Assembly: GCA_039931865.1 (NCBI GenBank)
Contig: JBDTRB010000043.1
Span: 1-29,194, forward strand
Source of the DNA: JALYUA01 sp039931865
Lineage (GTDB): Bacteria; Acidobacteriota; Thermoanaerobaculia; UBA5066; Gp7-AA6
DNA: 29,194 nt
Reading direction: 5' to 3'
Shown here: piece by piece, positions 14,256 through 21,447 of the stretch
Position numbering within the stretch: position 1 is the stretch's first letter
Layout of the letters: each line of letters opens with the position of its first letter
Position numbers and translations under genes: made by a program
The notes under the pieces: generated by a model
The model's database searches: none
What the model was told of the DNA's origin: nothing
What the model saw: the letters and a program-made list of their open reading frames with translations, nothing else

Positions 14256-15388
14256 CGCGGGCCGCCCTTCGACCCGATCCCGACGACGTTAGAGGATGAA
14301 CGGGAACGGGTAGCGAATTCCCGAGACCGCCGAAGAGCGTCAACTATGTTCCCTTGAGAGACGATCGCGTACCGGGCCAGCATGGATTGAGTTTTGTGGC
14401 CGGAAATCTCCATCGCGGTGGACGGTGGAACGCCCCCATGGACCATATTCCGAACCGCCGACCGGCGCAGGTCATGAAAGATGCGGCCGAAAAGCCCGAC
14501 CGCCTCGCACCCCTTGTTCCACTGCCGCCTCATGACGGAGCGGTTGATCGGAAGCCCGTTCCGATGAAAAACCCACAAGGACAGGTGAGATTCGTCGAAC
14601 ACGCGCCGACCGGCCATCCGGTCCAGAATTTCCCAATCCTCTTCATCCAACGTAACCACACGCGGCCTGCCGTTCTTTGAGGTGGTGAGGCGAATCTCCC
14701 GCGTCCCGGCGTCCACGTCCGCCCACCGGAGCAACCGAAGCTCATCCCGCCGCCATCCCGTCCGGAACGCCAGCAGGGTCATGTCCGCGAGAGGGGTAGG
14801 CAGGACCACCACCAGCCGGTCGATCTCATCCGCTTCGAAGAAGCCTTGGCGGGCGTTGTCCTCCGGGAGTGCGGGCGGGAAGGGCGGCATCCGGGTCAGC
14901 GTTTCCTCCCGGACGGCGAGCCGGAACGCGGAGGAAAGAAGCTCCGTTTCTCGGTTAATCGTCGCGTTCGCTCGCCCGAGCGCCTTTCGCTGAGCGACGT
15001 AGCGGCGGACGGTCTCCGCTTTGACCGCTTGAGCCTTTAGACCGCCGAGGCTCTCCCGAGGCCATTTGAGGTGGAGCAGCGTTGCAGTTAGAGACTTGAT
15101 CCCCCGCGCCCGCAGGTCCGACTCCAGGGCGTCGCATAAGTCGTGCACGGTGAGCTTCGCTGCTGCCGTAGGAGCGAACGTCTTGATGCCGTCCCGGTGG
15201 TTCGCCGCTTCCCGGACCCGATCAGCGAGAATCCGACGAGCCGCCCCTTCATCGGTCGTTCCCGTCGATTCCCGAAGCTCGCCCCACGACGAGTCCTTCC
15301 GGGGGCCGTAGAAGGCCATCCAAAACGGACCCCGATTCTTCTGTTGATAAATTCGACCTTGACCTCGATTTCTCACTATCGGCCCCAT
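14252..15388 (-). CDS. int: Tyrosine-recombinase integrase
   Basis: From ATG 15388 the product is 378 residues. An N-terminal beta-rich arm-binding part (GQGRIYQQKNRGPFWMAFYG) leads to a core-binding domain (~80-165) and the catalytic domain. Catalytic residues are all present: R213 (TGWRRDEL), K238 (TSKNGRPR), H305 and R308 (FHDLRRSAVRNMV), H331 (ISGHKT) and nucleophile Y340 (MLARYAIV). It would join the element's att site to the 3' end of tRNA-Pro. The frame extends to 15463, but the overlap with the upstream membrane gene (stop at 15376) and the sequence MGPIVRNRG support 15388. It lies 2.1 kb inside attL, with several genes between, rather than directly beside the att site. Confidence 0.93.
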   Translation of the reverse strand: MGPIVRNRGQGRIYQQKNRGPFWMAFYGPRKDSSWGELRESTGTTDEGAARRILADRVREAANHRDGIKTFAPTAAAKLTVHDLCDALESDLRARGIKSLTATLLHLKWPRESLGGLKAQAVKAETVRRYVAQRKALGRANATINRETELLSSAFRLAVREETLTRMPPFPPALPEDNARQGFFEADEIDRLVVVLPTPLADMTLLAFRTGWRRDELRLLRWADVDAGTREIRLTTSKNGRPRVVTLDEEDWEILDRMAGRRVFDESHLSLWVFHRNGLPINRSVMRRQWNKGCEAVGLFGRIFHDLRRSAVRNMVHGGVPPSTAMEISGHKTQSMLARYAIVSQGNIVDALRRSREFATRSRSSSNVVGIGSKGGPR

Positions 15389-15663
15389 ACGCCGGTCGAA
15401 GCCGCCATCAGGACGAAGGCGACCATGACGGCGACGAAGCCGAGTCCGATAGCCGCGACCCACCGGAGACCGGGATGGGGACGGGCGAACCGGGGGAAGT
15501 CCGTGAGCATCGGCCCGGAGTACGGCGGGGCCGGGGGAGCGGGAGCGAGCTTCTTCGCGTTCCCTCTCGCGTCCGCGACCTTACCCGTGGGAACTTTGAG
15601 GAAGCCCGTCACCCGCCCTAGATCGTCCATCACCGGCTGCGAAATGTCGGAGAGCCGGATCAT
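15376..15663 (-). CDS. Small membrane-anchored protein upstream of the integrase
   Basis: ATG 15663 overlaps the stop of the zinc-ribbon gene (ATGA) and has GAAGGTGGCGAA upstream. The 95-residue protein has a soluble N-terminal part (SDISQPVMDDLGRVTGFLKV), a Pro-rich linker (LAPAPPAPPYSG) and a C-terminal membrane helix (WVAAIGLGFVAVMVAFVLMA). It therefore looks tail-anchored. Its last 13 bases overlap the integrase start. No family is recognised. Confidence 0.6.
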   Translation of the reverse strand: MIRLSDISQPVMDDLGRVTGFLKVPTGKVADARGNAKKLAPAPPAPPYSGPMLTDFPRFARPHPGLRWVAAIGLGFVAVMVAFVLMAASTGVWGR

Positions 15664-15830
15664 TTCGCCACCTTCACTTTCCGGCCAGCTTTCGCAGGGC
15701 GCGCGCCCGCTTCGAGGCATTCGAGGCAGATACTCTGGCCCGCTTGCGAGTACCTTCGGCAACTCAGACATCGTCCGCCGGATCGTCCCGCGAAGAACGC
15801 TCCCGGTTTTGCCTTCCGTTTCGCTTTCAT
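15660..15830 (-). CDS. Small zinc-ribbon protein
   Basis: ATG 15830 follows GAGGTGAAG on the minus strand. The 56-residue product is very basic (MKAKRKAKPGAFFAGRSGGR) and has two CxxC knuckles, CLSC and CLEC, 12 residues apart (CLSCRRYSQAGQSICLEC). This spacing suits a zinc ribbon. It heads the cassette zinc ribbon - membrane protein - integrase - small protein, all overlapping. It may be a nucleic-acid-binding or regulatory factor. Confidence 0.6.
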   Translation of the reverse strand: MKAKRKAKPGAFFAGRSGGRCLSCRRYSQAGQSICLECLEAGARPAKAGRKVKVAK

Positions 15831-15980
15831 CTTCACCTCACGGCCCGCAAATGACGCCCCATTGCGTTTTCCGGGCCGCTTCCGATTAGTGGAAGTCCCT
15901 CCACGCGAGGGAAGAACTTTTCGCGATGAAATTGCGAAACGCAGAATCGATGTAACTTCGGGAGACGGGCGTAAAGTCGA
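15831..15980. promoter_or_regulatory. Divergent control region between integrase cassette and plus-strand genes
   Basis: The two transcription units of the element diverge from here. TTTCGC at 15919-15924 and GCGAAA at 15934-15939 form an operator-like inverted repeat with a 9-bp spacer. It could be the switch between integration and replication genes. No promoter boxes are clear. Confidence 0.4.
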
Positions 15981-16433
15981 ATGCATATGGCCTACGGTCA
16001 CGGGGGAGCGCGGACGGGAGCGGGGCGAAAGTCGAAAGCGACATTAATCGCACAGCAAGCGCGTGCGGTCCCCGACGAAACGCTGCAGGCGCTGGCCTGT
16101 TTGGTGGCCCGTTCGAAAGAGGGGCTAAGCATCGCGGACCTTCTCCAACTCGTTGAGCCGGAACTCGTCCGATCGATCCTCGTGAGCACGGACACGAAAT
16201 GCAAACTCGAACTCCTCAAACTGCTTCATTCCTATAAAGACGGCTTGCCGACCCAACGTGTCGCCGTCACTCTCGGCGCGGAAGGCGTCCTCGCGGAGAT
16301 TTGGGCCAAGCGGCAGCGACTCGCGCCCGAGCGCCCGGCGCTTCCGCATTCCCCGGATCGTGAGGGTGAGGGTGAGGGCGACATTCTTGACGTCTCCGTC
16401 ATTCCTAATGAGCCTGTTCTCCGTCCGTCGTAA
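15981..16433 (+). CDS. Hypothetical protein with GGARxGAGRK N-terminus
   Basis: The product is about 150 residues, starting at ATG 15981 or 15987. The N-terminus HGGARTGAGRKSKATLI matches the Gly/Arg motif (GGxRxGAGRPxK) that begins many phage small-terminase and other mobile-element DNA-binding proteins. The body is helical (LIAQQARAVPDETLQALACL, IADLLQLVEPELVRSILV, CKLELLKLLHSY). The C-terminus is acidic and Pro/Glu-rich (DREGEGEGDILDVS). A DNA-binding role is inferred. No large terminase is present, so calling it a terminase subunit would be unsafe. Confidence 0.6.
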   Translation: MHMAYGHGGARTGAGRKSKATLIAQQARAVPDETLQALACLVARSKEGLSIADLLQLVEPELVRSILVSTDTKCKLELLKLLHSYKDGLPTQRVAVTLGAEGVLAEIWAKRQRLAPERPALPHSPDREGEGEGDILDVSVIPNEPVLRPS

Positions 16434-16569
16434 AGGCCTCAGCTAACGCCAGCCGTTGCACCCTTCCTACCGCACCCGAAAGGGTCTCACGCTGGATCAA
16501 TACCGAGTCAAGACAATTCGCGAGACGTTCTTACGGACTCCCTGTAAGTAACAAGGCTGACCGCGTCGT

Positions 16570-16585
16570 GCGCTACCTGTAGCGC
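16570..16585. promoter_or_regulatory. 16-bp palindrome upstream of the element's main operon
   Basis: GCGCTAC-CT-GTAGCGC is a perfect inverted repeat 67 bases before the first gene of the 16652-18893 operon, within a 200-base gap without genes. It is a candidate operator. Confidence 0.4.
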
Positions 16586-16651
16586 GGGCGATTTCGCTAG
16601 ACGGTTCAATCAGCACTTAGGCAGACTCGCCTCACGCACGAGGAGGTGCCT

Positions 16652-17332
16652 ATGGAACGCGAACCGATGCCTCGCCCGATTGACGCCGAGACGGGGCGCT
16701 ATGTCTTGAACGGCCCGCGTCGCACCGCAGAGATTCGCTTCATGGTCGCGCCTCAACTCAAGGCCGCGTTACGAAGTCTTGCGGCTAAACGCGGTCAGCT
16801 TGCCGCCGATGTGTTCATGGCGGCGGTCAAGTACGAGTTGGAGTGCGACAAGCACGGGAGACCGTCGCCGGTTCGACTGGTTGAGCAGTTCGAACAGGCG
16901 ATGGACTTGGCCCGGACCGCCTCAGCCGAGCAGAAAGACCTTGTCCGGTTACTGCGGCAGCGAGACGTGGAAATCGCGAAGCTTCGCGAGCAGCTGGCCG
17001 ACGAAAAGATGGTCGAGGTCACGGAAGGCGTTGGCCTCGCTCGCAAGTGGCTCAAGACCGTGCTGACGGACGGCGAGCTAGACAACTTCGCCGCAATTCC
17101 TGTCAACGAGAAAGCTGCGAACTGGGCGCGCCTGACGGGAGTCCTGGTCCACAAACTGGGAGTGCCCCGGAGATTGAAGAGCGGACGGCCAACCATCTCA
17201 GCGGCAGACCTGTGGCTGTACGTCCGGGACTTCGCCACCCCTGCGCAACGAGCCGCTATCAAGAACTGCCTTCTCGGAACCGAGCGCGAGGATGAAAGGC
17301 TTTCGGAGGTGGACGATGTCGAACGAGCCTGA
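16652..17332 (+). CDS. Hypothetical protein with ribbon-helix-helix-like N-terminus and coiled coil
   Basis: ATG 16652 is preceded by GAGGAGGTGCCT, which makes this start clear; the in-frame GTG six bases earlier lies in the Shine-Dalgarno. Residues ~22-60 (RTAEIRFMVAPQLKAALRSL, AAKRGQLAADVFMAAVKYEL) look like a ribbon-helix-helix DNA-binding unit. Residues ~80-125 form a coiled coil (SAEQKDLVRLLRQRDVEIAK LREQLADEK). The C-terminal ~100 residues include RKWLKTVLTDGELDNFAAIP and DLWLYVRDFATPAQRAAIKN. The product is 226 residues. It is the first gene of an overlapping operon and could be its regulator or a partition-type protein. No close family is recognised. Confidence 0.65.
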   Translation: MEREPMPRPIDAETGRYVLNGPRRTAEIRFMVAPQLKAALRSLAAKRGQLAADVFMAAVKYELECDKHGRPSPVRLVEQFEQAMDLARTASAEQKDLVRLLRQRDVEIAKLREQLADEKMVEVTEGVGLARKWLKTVLTDGELDNFAAIPVNEKAANWARLTGVLVHKLGVPRRLKSGRPTISAADLWLYVRDFATPAQRAAIKNCLLGTEREDERLSEVDDVERA

Positions 17333-17936
17333 GCCGCCAACGATGACTTCTTTTCTAGATTTGGCGGAATCGCTGGGAGTCACTGCGGAAGATGCCACGG
17401 CTGTAGCGGAAGCCGCGTTGAAGGATGCGAAGGACCGGAAACTTGCCCGTCAGGCGGGGGACGGCCGCGTGTCAACCCGAGAAGCAAAGGCGAAGCTGGC
17501 CGAAGCCGAGGCGAAGCTGGCCACGGCCACGACTCCGACCGGAGACCCGGACGCCCGTCACCGAATCGCCATACGGGAGGCGCTGGACTCCATCGACTTT
17601 GTGACGCCCGCCGACCGTCGAACCGCTGTGGAATCGCTGACGGGCGTGTCGAGGCTGACCGAGGATGGAACGCTGGAGTTGTTCGATCCGGACGATGAAA
17701 GGGCGGAACCTGTTCCGGCTGATGATGCTGGGCTTCGGTCAGTCCTACCCGGCGACAAGGTCCTGTCGCGTGCTGGGGGCGGTTCCGGCGCGAGCAAGAC
17801 CGTTCCCGAGGTCCGGACAGGCGGAAAGCCCGCTTCAGACGAATTCAGAGCGGCGCTCGGATCGCAGCGGGCCTATGAAAAGAGCCGTTCAGCGGGGCAC
17901 GAACACTTGAAAAAGATCGAACAGGAGGGTCAATGA
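17316..17936 (+). CDS. Acidic, partly disordered hypothetical protein
   Basis: ATG 17316 has GGAGGTGGAC just upstream and lies 17 bases inside the previous gene. The 206-residue product is helical near its N-terminus (TSFLDLAESLGVTAEDATAV, EAKAKLAEAEAKLATATT). A central acidic part follows (LELFDPDDERAEPVPADDAG) and a charged tail (KSRSAGHEHLKKIEQEGQ). The repeated 'AKLAEAE' is coiled-coil-like. Scaffold-type phage proteins look like this, but so do many linkers. Function unknown. Confidence 0.6.
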   Translation: MSNEPEPPTMTSFLDLAESLGVTAEDATAVAEAALKDAKDRKLARQAGDGRVSTREAKAKLAEAEAKLATATTPTGDPDARHRIAIREALDSIDFVTPADRRTAVESLTGVSRLTEDGTLELFDPDDERAEPVPADDAGLRSVLPGDKVLSRAGGGSGASKTVPEVRTGGKPASDEFRAALGSQRAYEKSRSAGHEHLKKIEQEGQ

Positions 17937-18364
17937 GCCTGAAAGTTGGAAACCGAGCGAAGAGCGCCATCGCCGCACGAGTGGCGAAGGGTTGGCAATC
18001 GGAGCAAAGGCGCGCACCATCGCATCCCCCGACCCCGAAGCTGCCCGATGTCGAACGCTGGGCAGACGGCACGCCGAAACGCAAAATCGACAGGCTTCGG
18101 GAGGCCATCGACCTTGAGCGGTTCCACGCGACAGGAGACCTCGCGGACCCCGAATATCAATCCGAGGTTCACGTCAAGATGTCGGAGCTTGTCCGTCTGG
18201 AGGCTGAGGAAGCCAAGGGGAAGCCGCCCGCCGGGACCATCATCGTGTCCGACGAAGACGCAAAGCAGATGCAGACAGACCTGCGAAATTTCGCTTTCCA
18301 ACGTGAAATGGATGCGATTGAGGCGCGAAGGCCACAGCCCGAGCCGGAACCGGACCCGAAATGA
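17933..18364 (+). CDS. Hypothetical charged protein
   Basis: ATG 17933 overlaps the previous stop by four bases. The 143-residue product has a basic N-terminal third (KVGNRAKSAIAARVAKGWQS), then long helices (KIDRLREAIDLERFHATG, SEVHVKMSELVRLEAEEAK) and a Pro/Glu repeat tail (PQPEPEPDPK). No motif is recognised. The four-base overlaps on both sides show it belongs to a coupled operon. Confidence 0.6.
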   Translation: MSLKVGNRAKSAIAARVAKGWQSEQRRAPSHPPTPKLPDVERWADGTPKRKIDRLREAIDLERFHATGDLADPEYQSEVHVKMSELVRLEAEEAKGKPPAGTIIVSDEDAKQMQTDLRNFAFQREMDAIEARRPQPEPEPDPK

Positions 18365-18582
18365 CCCTGTACCGGCGCATGACGGACTTGGGGCCATACC
18401 CCGAACTGATTCCCGTCAACGATGACGTGATCGGGCGACGAGTCGCCTCAGATCAGGGTCTCGTCCGGGCGACATTCCCGGTCATTCAACACGCCATTGA
18501 CGAGCTGCGGGTCTGCGGACAACCCGTGGGATGCGGAGAGCGAAATGATCCCGTTCCAAAGACTGCGGGGCGCTGGTGGTGA
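18361..18582 (+). CDS. Small hypothetical protein
   Basis: ATG 18361 overlaps the previous stop (ATGA). The 73-residue product contains LYRRMTDLGPYPELIPVNDD and a two-Cys segment (LRVCGQPVGCGERND) near the C-terminus. It has no signal, membrane helix or known motif. Its stop overlaps the GTG of the next gene. Confidence 0.55.
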   Translation: MTLYRRMTDLGPYPELIPVNDDVIGRRVASDQGLVRATFPVIQHAIDELRVCGQPVGCGERNDPVPKTAGRWW

Positions 18583-18893
18583 ACAAAAAAACCGCCCCGA
18601 GGTCGCTCGGGGCGAAGTTTGAAGCTGATCAATGTCTTCCTTCGATTCTAACCCCGACCGGGGATCGAACCGCTACGGTGGCCGAGTCGCGGACTTTCTA
18701 TACATATCGCGGCGTCACCCACGCTGTTACCTGCCCACGCTGCGAATCCCTCAACGTTGACGAAGGGAAGGAAAACTTCCGGCGTCTCATCTGTCGTGCC
18801 TGCGACGAGTGGTGGGCGCCATGGGAATACATTGGCGAGTTTGATCGAATCTGGGTTGAGGAGCCTGTCCATGTCGATTGGACCTTGAACTGA
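18579..18893 (+). CDS. Zinc-ribbon protein
   Basis: GTG 18579 overlaps the stop of the previous gene (GTGA). The 104-residue product has a CxxC pair CPRC and a second pair CRAC about 20 residues later (CESLNVDEGKENFRRLICRAC), followed by aromatic and acidic residues (DEWWAPWEYIGEFDRIWVEE). This is a plausible zinc ribbon. A hairpin lies inside its first codons, so the start could instead be the GTG at about 18676, after the hairpin, which still retains both CxxC pairs. Confidence 0.55.
   Translation: MNKKTAPRSLGAKFEADQCLPSILTPTGDRTATVAESRTFYTYRGVTHAVTCPRCESLNVDEGKENFRRLICRACDEWWAPWEYIGEFDRIWVEEPVHVDWTLN
18585..18613 (-). terminator. Minus-strand intrinsic terminator-like hairpin
   Basis: Stem GCCCCGAG (18594-18601), loop GTCG, stem CTCGGGGC (18606-18613). 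Read on the minus strand it is followed, after GG, by seven T (18591-18585). The plus strand lacks a T tract. It sits within the 5' part of the zinc-ribbon gene, antisense to it. Confidence 0.55.
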
Positions 18894-18929
18894 ATGGCGG
18901 CTTGCCTTCGGGTTGACCGAGGGCGTAAA

Positions 18930-18968
18930 ACTAAAAGAGAAAAGCCGCCGGGATGAGTCCGGCGGCTT
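18930..18968 (-). terminator. Second minus-strand intrinsic terminator-like hairpin
   Basis: AAGCCGCCGG (18942-18951) and CCGGCGGCTT (18959-18968) form a perfect 10-bp stem with a 7-base loop. The minus-strand product continues TTTTCTCTTTTAG. No minus-strand gene of note lies to the right, so the terminated transcript may be a non-coding RNA antisense to the start of the replication gene. Confidence 0.55.
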
Positions 18969-19018
18969 CCGGCGGGGAGCGGTCAAACAACCCACCACAG
19001 CCAACACGGGAGGGAATC

Positions 19019-19183
19019 GTGTCTGAGAGATTATACCGCGATTCGACGGAGGGCGAAAACCCCCTCGACTATGCCTTGACCTTCGCCGCTCAAGGTGCGT
19101 CGGTGTACTGCGGCAACAGCGCTGGCACAATCGCAGACCTTCCGGTCCCGGCACCGTTGCGACCATACAGGCGGGCGCGATGA
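19019..19183 (+). CDS. Leader-size protein coupled to the primase-helicase
   Basis: GTG 19019 follows a strong Shine-Dalgarno (ACGGGAGGGAATC). The 54-residue product (SERLYRDSTEGENPLDYALT...) ends with TGA overlapping the ATG of the replication gene (ATGA). Its sequence matches nothing I know. It could serve mainly as a translated leader that controls replication-protein synthesis, as in some plasmid rep systems. Confidence 0.55.
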   Translation: MSERLYRDSTEGENPLDYALTFAAQGASVYCGNSAGTIADLPVPAPLRPYRRAR

Positions 19184-20997
19184 GTTCGAATGGAATCACA
19201 CGTTTCTCGCGGGGGTCGCCGTGTCCGATCTGCGGCGGTTCCGAAAGAGATCCTCGCGGGAAGGGGGCGCGTTGCCACGGGTTCTTTTCATCGGACGGAG
19301 CTTTCGCGCACTGCTCCCGCATACCCTTTGGGCAACAAGAAGCTAACGGAACCTATGCACACCGTATTTCGTCGTGCTCGTGTGGGACACACCACGACGG
19401 CGCGCCGAAGCAATCTCCCCTCTTGCCCATTGAGGCGCAGCAAGGCACCAGATTTCAGTCCTGGGATATTCGCGACTTGGACGGCAAGACCGTCGCCCGT
19501 CACACGCGGACTGATTTTCGAGACGGGAGTAAGACGTACCGCTGGTTTCAGCCTGACGGCAAGTCGGGTTTGGCAGGACGGCGAACGGAAGATCTGCCGC
19601 TCTACCTCACCGAAACGCTCAGGGACTTTGCGGCGGAGACTCCTGTGGTCGTAGTCGAAGGGGAAAAAGCGGCTGACGTGTTGAAGTCGCATGGCTTTCT
19701 CGCCGTAGGCACGGTAACGGGCGCACCCGCCGCGCCATCTCTTCAAGCGTTGGAGGCGATACGCGATCGATTGATCTACTTGTGGCCCGATTTCGATGAC
19801 GTAGGGAGGTCCCAAGCGGAAAAGATCGTTGCGACATTGAGGGGCCGAACTCAATTTGGAATTCATCGCATCGAGTGGGGGACCGAAGACGGGAACGACG
19901 CCGCTGATTTTTTTGCGCGTGGAGGCACCGAGGACCAACTTGATCGCCTTTTGGCAGAGGCTCCCCTGGTCGCGGGAGGGGAGGCCGTTACGCTGGGCGT
20001 CGTGCTGACAGGACGGTTCTCGAATTGCGGGCCGGAGGACCGCTCGATTCCCGCCGACGGTCGCATCGTTTCAATCGACACGTTCATGAACGAGACGCCT
20101 TCCTCCGAACCGTCCGTCATGGGAGACGGCGTGATCGCGGAAGAGTCACTCAACGTTCTCGCGGGCGAGGAGGGGATGTCCAAGACGGCGTTCGAGACGG
20201 CACGGGCGCTTCACCTTGCGGCCGGAATCGATTTCCTCGGAATCCGAATCCCCAAGTCCCGCCGCGTTTTGTTTCTGGAGGCAGAGGGGAACAGGGATTA
20301 CTTCCGTCAGAGGATCGCGGACGCGGCCGAAGCGTATGGGATCGAATGGCAGGACCTGCCGATCTGGTTTGCCAAGCGTAAGGCGCAGTTTGTCCTCGGA
20401 GACGAATCCGTTTTGAGGGCGGTAGCCGATTGCCGAGCGGAGTACACGATTCTCGACACGATCGGGCTATTCCATGACGGCGACGAGAACTCCAACACGG
20501 ATTGGAAGCGGCATGTCGTGAAGCCGTCCCGAAGAATCATCCGGGAGACCGGCACCGCGTTCGGCTACGTACATCACTTCTCGAAGCCGAGCCAAGAGCG
20601 CAAGGGGGGCAATCGAATCCGTGGCGCGAAGGCCGTAAAAGCGGACAGCGACACGGTGTTGACGCTTGAACCGGCCGAGAAGTACGGGCCGACTGCTCGG
20701 GTTCTTAAGTTCGAGAAGATTAAGAATGGACCACCCCGCCAAGCGATGGTCCTGAGTTATAACGGCTCCGCTAACCATTTCATTTTGTCCGACAAGCCCG
20801 CTGCCGTCGCCTTCGATCCACGTCTGGCGGAAGTGGCGGACTTGGTAATGGGCGTCACGAGTAAAGCCGAGCTTGTCCGGTTGATCTCCGAGAACTTAGG
20901 CGTGGGAAGAAGTACCGCCGAAGTCCTCATCAAGAGTGCAGTTGATTCGGATTTGATTTCCAAGCTCAAGAGGGGCGAGTACGGACCCCGGGAGTGA
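19180..20997 (+). CDS. TOPRIM primase / RepA-type helicase (replication protein)
   Basis: The 605-residue protein has a DnaG-like zinc-binding start (CPICGGSERDPRGKGARC) and a degenerate second cysteine group (SCSCGTHHDG). A TOPRIM domain at ~155-210 has catalytic E160 in VVVVEGEKAADVL and acidic pair D204/D206 in LWPDFDDVG. A RecA-fold (AAA_25/RepA) domain has Walker A at 329-336 (GEEGMSKT, Ser in place of the last Gly), Walker B TILDTIGLFHDGDENSN around D426 and the HH of GYVHHFSKPSQERKGGNRIR. The C-terminal ~60 residues are winged-helix-like (ELVRLISENLGVGRSTAEVL). Primase-helicase fusions of this sort start replication of phages, satellites and plasmids. This is the best evidence that the element replicates on its own. 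Confidence 0.85.
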   Translation: MSSNGITRFSRGSPCPICGGSERDPRGKGARCHGFFSSDGAFAHCSRIPFGQQEANGTYAHRISSCSCGTHHDGAPKQSPLLPIEAQQGTRFQSWDIRDLDGKTVARHTRTDFRDGSKTYRWFQPDGKSGLAGRRTEDLPLYLTETLRDFAAETPVVVVEGEKAADVLKSHGFLAVGTVTGAPAAPSLQALEAIRDRLIYLWPDFDDVGRSQAEKIVATLRGRTQFGIHRIEWGTEDGNDAADFFARGGTEDQLDRLLAEAPLVAGGEAVTLGVVLTGRFSNCGPEDRSIPADGRIVSIDTFMNETPSSEPSVMGDGVIAEESLNVLAGEEGMSKTAFETARALHLAAGIDFLGIRIPKSRRVLFLEAEGNRDYFRQRIADAAEAYGIEWQDLPIWFAKRKAQFVLGDESVLRAVADCRAEYTILDTIGLFHDGDENSNTDWKRHVVKPSRRIIRETGTAFGYVHHFSKPSQERKGGNRIRGAKAVKADSDTVLTLEPAEKYGPTARVLKFEKIKNGPPRQAMVLSYNGSANHFILSDKPAAVAFDPRLAEVADLVMGVTSKAELVRLISENLGVGRSTAEVLIKSAVDSDLISKLKRGEYGPRE

Positions 20998-21000
20998 GGG

Positions 21001-21180
21001 TTCCCCCGATTCCCCCGAGGTCTATAAGACCTCTCGGGGAAGCCGGGGAAGGGTTCCCGCCGAAACTTTCCGGGGAAGTCGGGGAAGTCGGGGAAGAGGT
21101 CGGCGGAACAGCTAACCCAGCGTTTTCGCGTCGGGGTTCGTTTCGGGGTGTTTCGGGGAACCTTCCCCGACGACGGGTCT
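21001..21180. repeat. GGGGAAG repeat cluster, candidate replication origin
   Basis: Directly after the replication gene, (T/C)CGGGGAAG occurs at least five times between ~21034 and 21097, two or three of them in tandem 9-bp units. Opposite-orientation TTCCCC copies lie at 21001-21017 and near 21172. An inverted repeat (GAGGTCT-ATA-AGACCTC, 21017-21033, extended by TTCCCC/GGGGAA) sits at the start, and TTTCGGGG repeats occur at 21140-21158. Iteron-like arrays beside rep genes are common origins. No coding frame here looks real. Confidence 0.5.
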
Positions 21181-21276
21181 GAAAATTCACGTTCCCCCGA
21201 CGCCAACGGAGTGCTCGGAAGGGCAACCTGAGCGCAGGCTGCCGAAGGTCGGCGGGTTTGATTCGGGACCCCCAAA

Positions 21277-21327
21277 TTATCCGCTTTTTATCCGTGTTAT
21301 ACCCCGATTATCCGTGTTTTATCCGTG
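21277..21327 (+). promoter_or_regulatory. Right arm-type repeats (TTATCCGTG x3 plus TTATCCGC)
   Basis: TTATCCGC at 21277 and TTATCCGTG at 21288, 21308 and 21319 are spaced 11, 20 and 11 bp, so all lie on nearly the same face of the helix. The cluster ends 120 bp before attR. Together with the two copies inside attL it gives the expected distribution of integrase arm sites. Confidence 0.6.
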
Positions 21328-21447
21328 TTCGGAACCGCGAGAAGGGCAGGAGTTAGCGGTCCGTCAATCTCGTTCAAACGGCAGGGGTTAGGTTGCAATA
21401 AGACGAGCCGACGGAGGTGTTTTCAGTCGCGGAAAAAGGCACCCGAA

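Noticed and set aside
15981..16433. Terminase small subunit and hence a prophage
   Set aside because: Only the Gly/Arg N-terminal motif fits. No large terminase, portal or capsid gene is in the element.
18650..18690. Sequence GGTTCGATCCCCGG on the minus strand resembling a tRNA T arm
   Set aside because: The T stem does not pair and no acceptor or anticodon arms are present, so it is not a tRNA.
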